Positions 52,571 through 59,814 of a DNA stretch of 64,000 nt are shown here, in pieces. Made by a program: the position numbers and the translations under genes. Location of the stretch: NCBI GenBank assembly GCA_038400315.1, contig CP151667.1, positions 977,174 to 1,041,173 on the forward strand, written 5' to 3'. The stretch comes from Isosphaeraceae bacterium EP7 (GTDB taxonomy: Bacteria > Planctomycetota > Planctomycetia > Isosphaerales > Isosphaeraceae). The stretch's first letter is position 1. Each line of letters begins with the position of its first letter. Below the pieces are notes generated by a model. That model did no database searches. It was not told the DNA's origin and saw only the letters and a list, made by a program, of their open reading frames with translations.

Positions 52571-55414
52571 ATGACCGGATCTCGCACGACGCCCCTCTGG
52601 GCGCTGAGGCTCGCCGCCGTCATGGGCCTGATCGCCCTGACCCTGGGGGCCGCCCCTGCCGACGACCCGTTCCGCGACATTGAGCTTCCCGACGCCTGGG
52701 AAGCCCGCTTCTGGGCCGATCCCGGCGTGAAGGCCCTGCTTGCGATGGAACCGAAGGCCGTGACCGATCTCGTGCCTAGGCAGGCCGGGTTCCGCTACGC
52801 ACGATGCCCGGCCTGCGACTCATCCGAGGCCGAGGACACCCTGCAATGGTCGAGCGAGCACCCCGAGACCCTCGCCTGCCGCAAGTGTGGTGAGAAGTTT
52901 CCGAGTGAGAAATTTCCGGCGAAGGTCGACGCCAAGATCCCGGAAGAGACCATCGAGGTACGTCGTGGGATCCTCCACCGCTACCCCTACCACTCCGTCG
53001 AGGCGGTCAAGCAACGCTACCCCGACGAGCGGATTTACCTGGCTGCCAAACGCGATTACGAGGTCCGGGAGTTCCTTGCCAAGGCCGCGCTCTATGCCGC
53101 GGTGCGCAACCGCGAGCAGCCCGATCCCAAGCTGGCCCGGCTGGCTTGCTTGATCCTCGTCCGGTTCGCGCAGGTCTATCCCGACTATGCCGTGCATTAT
53201 GACCAGCCCGGCGAGCCCAAGTTCCTCCAGCCGGCTGACATGACGCCCCCCTATCGGCGCGGCTATCGCTCGGGCAAGTGGGACTGGAGCGGGGCGCTCG
53301 ATGTCCCCCTGAATCTCCTGATGGCTCACGCCCTGGTCCGCGCCGATCCCGCGATGGCCGAGGCCGGCCGCACGCTGGGCGTGCCCTCACCGGCGACGGT
53401 CGTCGAGCGCGACCTGTTCCTCGCCAGCGCCCGGTTTGTGGCCAATCAATCGGAGGAGTACGACGAGAACTCGCTGCAAGCCTATCGGGGGCTGTTCGCG
53501 GTGGGACGCCTGCTGGGAGATTCGAGACTTCTGGCCTTGGCGGGCACCCGGCTCGACGGATTCATGCAGCTCGGCTTCTATCACGACGGATTCTGGCGCA
53601 ACGGCGACCTGAACGGGCATCGCCGGGTGGTCGCCCTGCTGGATTCCTGGATCGCGCCGATGCTTCCCGGAGGGGGGGCCAAGGCGCCGGGAACTGGGCG
53701 GGTGCCGATGCTCGATTTGGCGCATGTCGCGGGGGCGATGCCGCTGAGCAACCCCGCCGCTGCGGAGGTCCAGCTCGTCGCCTGGCCCGTCGTTCCGGCC
53801 GTCGACTTGCCGCGCAAGGCGGGGCTCCTGGGCGGCGCCGGGATTGCTCGCCTGGCCCTGGGCGACGCCGGATCAGGGCTCGACCTGGAGTTGAGCGGCC
53901 TGGGCAACTGGGGACGGCCCGCCTCGCACCGGCTTTCACTGAGGCTGGCCGTTGGGGGTCGGATCGTGCTGGGCGACCTGGATGAGCTGCCCCCGACACG
54001 CGACGGGCTCGACCTGGCCACTGCCAGCCACAACGCGGTGATCGTCGACGGCCTGAACCAGCGCGAGGACCCGATGACAGCCCAGACCCGGGCGCCGGGG
54101 GGTTCCGTCCGATTCTTCGCCGCCGACGAGGATTTCCAGGTCGCGTCGATCGACGACCCGGCTGCCTATCCCAAGTCGACGACCCGCTATCGCCAGACCA
54201 TCGTCGCCTCCTCGACCCCGTCGGCTCGCTACGCCGTCTCGATCTTCGAGGTCCACGGTGGCCTGCGGCACGACCAGTGGTTCCACGCTGCATCCGGCCT
54301 TGCCGCCCGCTGGGAGACCTCGGTCCCGCTCGAACCCGGCTCCGAAACGCTCCTGCCGGCCGGGCTGACCTATCTGCCCAATGCACTTGCCGAGGATGGC
54401 CGCTGGTTCGTGCAGGCCTATGGAGCCTTCCAGCCGATCGGCCGGGGATTGGCCGATCGCCCCTGGACGGCCCGACTCGACGCGCCGGGGGGCGCATCGG
54501 TGCGGCTGCACATGCTGGGCGACCTCCCCGGCTCGGTCATCACCACCCAGAGCCCAGACCCTTCCCGCGCGGGCGACCCCTCCGGCTCGATGCGGCCGTC
54601 CCTGATGGTCAGCCGACGATCGGCCGACGGCTCGACCCTCAAGAGCACATTCATCACGGTCTTCGAGCCCACGGGCGGAGCTTCGACCCTCAAGCGGGTC
54701 GGCCGGGTTGAGGCCGGGCCCGATGCCGCAGTCCTGGTCATCGAGACGGCGCAGGGGACCGAGCACCTCGTCGTCAACCTGACCCCAGGCGGCACACGCT
54801 CGGTCACCCTCGCCGACGGCCGCTCGCTGAGCACCGACGGCCTGGTCGTCCGCGTCAGCGCGTCGGGCCTGGTCCTCGCCGGCGGGACATTCGCCGAAAC
54901 CGACGGTGCCCGCGTCGAGCAAGTCGCCACCGGTGGAACCGTCGAGTCGTCCTCCAGGACCCCGACGGCGGGTGGGCACGGGCGGTTCACGGTCGAGACC
55001 GACGACCAGGTGTCGGACGACCTTATCGGACGGACCCTGCTGATTCGACACGGCGACGACGTGACCCGAGGCTGGACGATCTCGGGTGTGACCCCGCTGG
55101 ACGGGACGAAGCGGCTCGAGTTTGCCGTCCGCGAAGATCCCGGTTTCGCCATCAAGCCGGGCATCCGCGAGGCGCAGTATCACCAGTTTCCCCACGACAG
55201 CCATCCCGGCCCGCATGCCTTCCGCGTTGCAAAAATAACACGTCGGGCCGCTCCGCCACGCGGCCAGGATGCGGCAGTCGAGCAGGCCGGATTCGCCGAC
55301 TCGGTGAAGAACAAGTCTCGTCGTCTTTTTCGATTACGTCGATCGCCCGTGGCGCAAGAGAAGTCGATCTCTGGGCCGGGCCGGCCCGAGACTGCCGCCG
55401 AAGCGTCCCCCTGA
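52571..55414 (+). CDS. Heparinase II/III-like exported polysaccharide lyase
   Basis: A 947-residue exported protein. A signal peptide (LAAVMGLIALTLGAAPA) is followed by a zinc-ribbon-like CPAC...CRKC segment (about residues 80-110), an alpha/alpha toroid region, and a beta-sandwich with the heparinase II/III-like stretch TASHNAVIVDGLNQ, typical of lyases acting on uronic-acid polysaccharides. The last 60 residues are basic and may be an anchor or disordered tail. The ATG at 52571 begins the signal peptide. Substrate unknown. A promoter-terminator unit starts 24 bp after its stop. Confidence 0.8.
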   Translation: MTGSRTTPLWALRLAAVMGLIALTLGAAPADDPFRDIELPDAWEARFWADPGVKALLAMEPKAVTDLVPRQAGFRYARCPACDSSEAEDTLQWSSEHPETLACRKCGEKFPSEKFPAKVDAKIPEETIEVRRGILHRYPYHSVEAVKQRYPDERIYLAAKRDYEVREFLAKAALYAAVRNREQPDPKLARLACLILVRFAQVYPDYAVHYDQPGEPKFLQPADMTPPYRRGYRSGKWDWSGALDVPLNLLMAHALVRADPAMAEAGRTLGVPSPATVVERDLFLASARFVANQSEEYDENSLQAYRGLFAVGRLLGDSRLLALAGTRLDGFMQLGFYHDGFWRNGDLNGHRRVVALLDSWIAPMLPGGGAKAPGTGRVPMLDLAHVAGAMPLSNPAAAEVQLVAWPVVPAVDLPRKAGLLGGAGIARLALGDAGSGLDLELSGLGNWGRPASHRLSLRLAVGGRIVLGDLDELPPTRDGLDLATASHNAVIVDGLNQREDPMTAQTRAPGGSVRFFAADEDFQVASIDDPAAYPKSTTRYRQTIVASSTPSARYAVSIFEVHGGLRHDQWFHAASGLAARWETSVPLEPGSETLLPAGLTYLPNALAEDGRWFVQAYGAFQPIGRGLADRPWTARLDAPGGASVRLHMLGDLPGSVITTQSPDPSRAGDPSGSMRPSLMVSRRSADGSTLKSTFITVFEPTGGASTLKRVGRVEAGPDAAVLVIETAQGTEHLVVNLTPGGTRSVTLADGRSLSTDGLVVRVSASGLVLAGGTFAETDGARVEQVATGGTVESSSRTPTAGGHGRFTVETDDQVSDDLIGRTLLIRHGDDVTRGWTISGVTPLDGTKRLEFAVREDPGFAIKPGIREAQYHQFPHDSHPGPHAFRVAKITRRAAPPRGQDAAVEQAGFADSVKNKSRRLFRLRRSPVAQEKSISGPGRPETAAEASP

Positions 55415-55437
55415 CCGGCATTCTCGAGACTCCTTCA

Positions 55438-55465
55438 TTGACTCGACCGCCGATGCCGATAGACT
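55438..55465 (+). promoter_or_regulatory. Candidate promoter of a short transcript
   Basis: TTGACT (55438-55443), 16-bp spacer, TAGACT (55460-55465), five and four of six matches to the sigma70 elements. It lies just after the heparinase-like gene and points at the terminator below. Confidence 0.45.
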
Positions 55466-55471
55466 ACTCTT

Positions 55472-55587
55472 GTTGCCGGTAAAGCAAATTCCAAAGTGCC
55501 CCGGGCGACCGAAGCATCGGCTTCGCTTCATATGCTATCTTCCATACCGCCCCGCCTCTCGCAATCGCGAGACGGCGGGGTTTTTTT
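55472..55587 (+). ncRNA. Putative small RNA or attenuated leader
   Basis: The interval from the predicted start (about 55472) to the terminator is about 115 nt and has no open frame of note. It contains a second hairpin, CGAAGC-ATCG-GCTTCG, before the terminator stem. Because the next gene starts only 25 bp after the T-run, it may be a transcription attenuator for that gene; otherwise a stand-alone sRNA. I could not match it to a known RNA family. Confidence 0.4.
55550..55587 (+). terminator. Strong intrinsic terminator
   Basis: CCCCGCC-TCTCGC (55550-55562) pairs with GCGAGA, one bulged C, and GGCGGGG (55567-55580), loop AATC, followed by seven T residues (55581-55587). This is the clearest rho-independent terminator in the window. 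Confidence 0.85.
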
Positions 55588-55611
55588 GCGTCCCCGGGGT
55601 TGGCACCGATC

Positions 55612-56367
55612 ATGACGCGGCAATGGAACGGCCAAGGCACCGATTACACGATCGATTGGGCCGGCAGCAGCTGGACGCTGAGGCTTGCTGGGGAGGAGCG
55701 TCCCGGCTTGTACCTTGCGGGCCACGATGAGACGCCATGCCTCGTGCTTGCGGGCCTCGCCTCTGAGGGGCGCCTCTCGACGGACCCTTTCCAGGGCACG
55801 TCGCTCAGTCGAGTCGAACGCCGCGGGAACCGGATCGAGGCAACCTATCTCCCGAACGGATGGAATGGCCTCAGGGTCAGGGCCGCATGGCAGCCGCACG
55901 CTGATGACGCGGTCGACCTCGAGATCACGACCTGGACCCGAGATCCTGAGCCGACCCGATCGTTGGAAGTCTTGCTGGGCGATGCATGGTCGTCGGTCGA
56001 GGACGGCCCACGCCATGTCGAGCCCCGCGACCGATTGGCGGCCGGGTCGAGCTACGACGGCCGCGAGTCCAATCTGGTTGGCCTGACCACCGGGCCGGTG
56101 CACGGCGAAACGCCCCTCGACCCGCTACCCTCCGAGATTGCGGGCCTGAGCTACGTCGAACTCGTGAGTTCACAGGATGTTGCGCGACGTGTCGGCCGCT
56201 GGACGCCGAATCTCGGACTCGCCCTCTTCGGCTTCGATCTGGAGCGTGGCGTGACCTTGCGAGGTCGTATCCGAGGCGTCCTGCTTCAACCTGGCGCGGA
56301 CCTCGAGTCCAGGATCGACGCCGAGGCCGACCGCTTCTTCCACGAGCCGCCCCCCTTGGGCCGCTGA
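55612..56367 (+). CDS. Hypothetical beta-rich protein
   Basis: A 251-residue protein without signal peptide or membrane segment. The sequence is Trp- and Gly-rich with alternating hydrophobic residues (TIDWAGSSWTLRLAG, VDLEITTWTRDPEPTRSLEV), suggesting a beta-sandwich such as those in sugar-binding or glycosidase-associated domains. The ATG at 55612 follows the terminator by 25 bp; TTG at 55600 is an alternative. Its stop is 5 bp from the convergent GH15-like gene. Function unknown; a role with the neighbouring carbohydrate enzymes is inferred from position. Confidence 0.6.
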   Translation: MTRQWNGQGTDYTIDWAGSSWTLRLAGEERPGLYLAGHDETPCLVLAGLASEGRLSTDPFQGTSLSRVERRGNRIEATYLPNGWNGLRVRAAWQPHADDAVDLEITTWTRDPEPTRSLEVLLGDAWSSVEDGPRHVEPRDRLAAGSSYDGRESNLVGLTTGPVHGETPLDPLPSEIAGLSYVELVSSQDVARRVGRWTPNLGLALFGFDLERGVTLRGRIRGVLLQPGADLESRIDAEADRFFHEPPPLGR

Positions 56368-56372
56368 GCGGC

Positions 56373-59123
56373 TCAACCCCAGGCCCATCGACCCTCGAAC
56401 GGCCCGACGGGGAGATCGACGGTCCAGGCGAGGCCGCCGTTTGAGCGATCGAGGATCGGCTCGGCTCCTTCGGGGTCGGACTGCCAGGGGCCGAGGGAAG
56501 TCAGGCCGATGCAGGTCAGGTGGATATCCAGGCGAGCAGGGGTGGTCAGGTCCGAGGTGAACGTCAATTGATGCACCGTCCCGCCGATGGGCCGGTCGAA
56601 TCGATAAGAGATCGGCCCGCACGGAAGCACCTGGGACATTCCGACTTGCGGCCACGAGGGGGGGAGAACCGGCTTGAGGCTGATGACCCCGTCGATTGCG
56701 TCGTAGTCGAGCCCGGCCAGATCGAGGATCGTCTCCAGGATCATCCCGTGCAGGCCCCAGACGCCCGCCGTGCCGGCCACGCCCCTGCGGCCGATCTCGC
56801 CGACCCGCATCGTCGGCCTGAGCAGCACACCCAGCGGGCCGAGGCGGTTGAGGATGCTGTCGAGCATCGCCAACGCCCGCAGCCAGTATGCCGCCTGGCC
56901 GGTCTCGCGGCCGAGTTGGAGCAGGTAGCGGGCCATCCAGAGCGTGGCCAGGCTGGAGACGTCCTGACTGGGGACATCGATCGGGACGCCAGATCGCTCG
57001 GGTCGGAAGGGGTCCTGCGACCAGCGAGTCAGCAGGTTCGGGTCGACGGTCAGGGCATTCTTCTTGAGGATCGCCTCGACCGACCGGCGAATCCTCGGGT
57101 CGGACGCCGGCAGCAGGCCGAAGGGGATCACCGCGCCCAGGACGCTGATGTCCGTGTCCATCGACCGATCGACCAGCGATTCGGGGCGATCCGTCCACAG
57201 CCCTCGGAAGGTTGAGACCCTGCGGGCGTTGAGGAACCGGCCGGAGACCGGGTCGACCAGGCCGGGCCCGGGGTCGCCCGGTGAACTCTCGCGCAGAATT
57301 CCTTGCTCCCAGATCCGATCGGCCAGCCCTTCCCAGGCCTCGGCTTGCTCGGCCCGGTCCAGGATCCGGGCCAGGCGAGCCGCGGCGCGGAGGCCGGCGA
57401 CGGCGGCGCAATTCGAATAGAAGAAGGCGCCGAAGCGGATGTCCCAGATCCCCGCGGAGCTGAGCAGGTTCAGCTCCTCGATCATCCGCAGGCCCGGGTG
57501 CGCCGACTCCCCTCCGCAGACCGACGCGGCCTGCTCGATCATCGGCCAGTTGGCCGAGACGAAGCCGAGGTCTCCGGTCCTGCGATAGTGACGTTCCAGG
57601 CCCCAGGGGATCATCGCGGTCTGGTCGACGGCCGGGCTCTCCCACTCGGGCCAGCCGTCGATGGTGTATTTCTGATACCAGTACGAGTAGGGTCGGTTCT
57701 GGCCTCGCACCCGCGAGAGCCAGCGATAGACCCCGCGGCCGATCTCGGGATGGCCGGCCCGATCGAGCGCGGCGCCGGCGCCCATCGCGTCGCGCGGCCA
57801 GCAATAGGCGCTCAGGCCACGGTCGAACCCGGCGGCGATCGCCCCCCACTGGGCGTCGCAGTGCAGGGCGGCGACCAGGGCCGAGCGTCGGAGGTTCACC
57901 GCGTAGCCAGGCTTGGGGAAGTTCGGGCTCGGCAGGGGCTCGACGTAGGCGTCCCACTCCTGCGCCGTGGCCTGCTCCACGGCGTCGAGGTCGGCCGACC
58001 GGAACCAGTTCAAGGCCGGCCGGAGCCAGTGCTCATAGGTCCCCAGGTCGCCGCGCCAGCCGGTGAACGCGCCGCTGACGAGCAGGTCGACCGTCACGCT
58101 TTGCCCGGCCGGCAGGTCGAGCCGGCGGAGCAGCAGCGCCTCGTTGGGGCCGGTCGGCTCGCAATGCACGGCCCCCCGGTCGTCCAGGCCAAGTGAGAAC
58201 TCGACCGTTGCGTCGCGTGCCAGCTTGCGATTGGCGTGGCCGTGGCCGCGGTTGGAAACGAGCAGCGCGCGATCGCCGTCGTGCCATGAAAGGCCCGGCT
58301 CGCCCACGCCACCGTTGACCTCCGCCTGCACGTAGAAGCCGAAGGTGGCCTGGCGGGGCTCGTCGCCGTCATTGAAGACGCGAAATCGCTTGACGTACTG
58401 GCCGGGCGACTCGGTGCCGCCCGCGGTCCTGGGCAGGTCGTGGCCCATCGCGACGAAGTCAGTGGCGAGGACCCGGATCGGCCCGTGTCGCCAGGTCAGC
58501 TCCGTCATCAAGACATTCGTGGCCCCCAAGTAATGCTGGAACGCGTGCCAGGTGTGGCGCTCGGCGAACCATTCCAGCCGCTGCCCCAGCGCCAGCCCGG
58601 CGACGATCGATCGGAAGTTCGACCGGCTCTGCGGCTGCTCCCCCTCGGCCGGCCTGATGTTCGAGTGCAGCCCGACCGTGGGGAAGTAGAGGTCGTACGT
58701 CGAGCCTCGGTCGTCGATGCGCGCCGTCATCATCCGGTTGCCGGCCAGCCCCTCGGGGGGGGCCACAAGCACCTCGCCCGTGTCGGTCCGGTCGGGCAGG
58801 TTGGGCCGCACCATCGTGTCCTGGTAGGGGCTCGACGTCGTCTCGTCGCCGCCCCGCTTGGCCGAGGCCCGATAGTGCAATCGCGAGCCCACCGCCTGAG
58901 GCGGGATCGGCACGTGCCAGAGGCTATTGACCCCCTTGTTCTCGATCCAGTAGGCGGGCAGGGGGCCGACCTCGACGTCGTCGATGGCCAACTCGAGCCA
59001 GACCTCCTGCCCGGTCTCGATCGGGTGCGTCCCCACCACGGCCGACGACCAGATCCCCGAGCGGACGGGCCCGCCGTGCCGCCCCTTCGCCGCCGATTCG
59101 ATCCAGGTCGCAAGCATCAACAT
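56373..59123 (-). CDS. GH15-like six-hairpin glycosidase
   Basis: A 916-residue protein with an N-terminal beta-rich region (1 to about 400) and an alpha/alpha-barrel related to glucoamylase/GH15. The barrel carries YCWPRDAMGAGAALDRAGH and later ESPAVDQTAMIPWGL, both hallmark positions. Where GH15 enzymes have IWE with the catalytic acid Glu, this sequence has GIWDIRFGAFFYSN, i.e. Asp. No signal peptide is seen, so it may act in the cytoplasm on glycogen-like or trehalose-like substrates. A second ATG two codons in has better spacing to GAGGGA. It converges on the small hypothetical gene. Confidence 0.8.
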   Translation of the reverse strand: MLMLATWIESAAKGRHGGPVRSGIWSSAVVGTHPIETGQEVWLELAIDDVEVGPLPAYWIENKGVNSLWHVPIPPQAVGSRLHYRASAKRGGDETTSSPYQDTMVRPNLPDRTDTGEVLVAPPEGLAGNRMMTARIDDRGSTYDLYFPTVGLHSNIRPAEGEQPQSRSNFRSIVAGLALGQRLEWFAERHTWHAFQHYLGATNVLMTELTWRHGPIRVLATDFVAMGHDLPRTAGGTESPGQYVKRFRVFNDGDEPRQATFGFYVQAEVNGGVGEPGLSWHDGDRALLVSNRGHGHANRKLARDATVEFSLGLDDRGAVHCEPTGPNEALLLRRLDLPAGQSVTVDLLVSGAFTGWRGDLGTYEHWLRPALNWFRSADLDAVEQATAQEWDAYVEPLPSPNFPKPGYAVNLRRSALVAALHCDAQWGAIAAGFDRGLSAYCWPRDAMGAGAALDRAGHPEIGRGVYRWLSRVRGQNRPYSYWYQKYTIDGWPEWESPAVDQTAMIPWGLERHYRRTGDLGFVSANWPMIEQAASVCGGESAHPGLRMIEELNLLSSAGIWDIRFGAFFYSNCAAVAGLRAAARLARILDRAEQAEAWEGLADRIWEQGILRESSPGDPGPGLVDPVSGRFLNARRVSTFRGLWTDRPESLVDRSMDTDISVLGAVIPFGLLPASDPRIRRSVEAILKKNALTVDPNLLTRWSQDPFRPERSGVPIDVPSQDVSSLATLWMARYLLQLGRETGQAAYWLRALAMLDSILNRLGPLGVLLRPTMRVGEIGRRGVAGTAGVWGLHGMILETILDLAGLDYDAIDGVISLKPVLPPSWPQVGMSQVLPCGPISYRFDRPIGGTVHQLTFTSDLTTPARLDIHLTCIGLTSLGPWQSDPEGAEPILDRSNGGLAWTVDLPVGPFEGRWAWG

Positions 59124-59199
59124 CGTCCCTCGCGACGACCCGTCGCGGATAAAGACCGCACCCGCAAGCCCACGACCCTCTCACGCCGGCCGGCGCCCG

Positions 59200-59778
59200 T
59201 CAGTCCGCCTTCATCTCGGTGAGGGCCAGCAGGGCGTCGACCGACTTCGGGTGGTCCCACTGCGCCCCGCCTTCCACCTTGCCGACGATCTTGCCCGCCG
59301 GCGAGATCAGGAAGGTCACGGGGATCATCTGGGTGGCGAAAACCTCGGGCATGGAGTCGGCCCGCAGGATCGTCATCCCGAGGTCCCTGCCGGCGAGCCA
59401 GCCCCTGAGGACGGCCGGATCCGCGTCGGTGGAGACGCAGACGACGGCCATGTCCTTAAGCTTGGGGTTCGAGGCCACGTTGCTGATCGAGGGCATCTCG
59501 GCCACGCAGGGCGGACAGTAAGTGGCCCAGATGTTCAGCAGGATCGCCTTCCCCTTGAAGGCCGAGAGCGACGTGGGCTTGCCCTCGAGGTCTTGCAGGG
59601 GCCAGTCGTACTCGGCCATCCTCGACCCCGTCTCGAGGATGAGCTGCGGCGGCTCCAGGTCTCCTGTGGCCTGCTCGGGGCCGAAGAATCGTAGGAATAG
59701 CAGCCAGGCCACGACCAGCCCCGCGGCGATGGCCAGCCAGAATGTGTTACTCAAGGGTTGCGGCGTGGCGGTGCTCAT
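59200..59778 (-). CDS. TlpA/ResA-type membrane-anchored thioredoxin
   Basis: A 192-residue thioredoxin-fold protein with an N-terminal membrane anchor (FWLAIAAGLVVAWLLFLRFF). The active site is ATYCPPCVAEMP (Cys88, Cys91), the CPPC variant found in some TlpA-like proteins. VTFLISPAGKIV with the cis-Pro (IPVTF) is intact. It would act as a periplasmic-side disulfide reductase. It starts 36 bp after the stop of the MFS-like/spermidine synthase gene on the same strand and lies 76 bp upstream of the GH15-like gene. Confidence 0.9.
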   Translation of the reverse strand: MSTATPQPLSNTFWLAIAAGLVVAWLLFLRFFGPEQATGDLEPPQLILETGSRMAEYDWPLQDLEGKPTSLSAFKGKAILLNIWATYCPPCVAEMPSISNVASNPKLKDMAVVCVSTDADPAVLRGWLAGRDLGMTILRADSMPEVFATQMIPVTFLISPAGKIVGKVEGGAQWDHPKSVDALLALTEMKAD

Positions 59779-59814
59779 CGGCGAAGTCCCCTGTCCTGGC
59801 CCCGCTGCGGGGCG

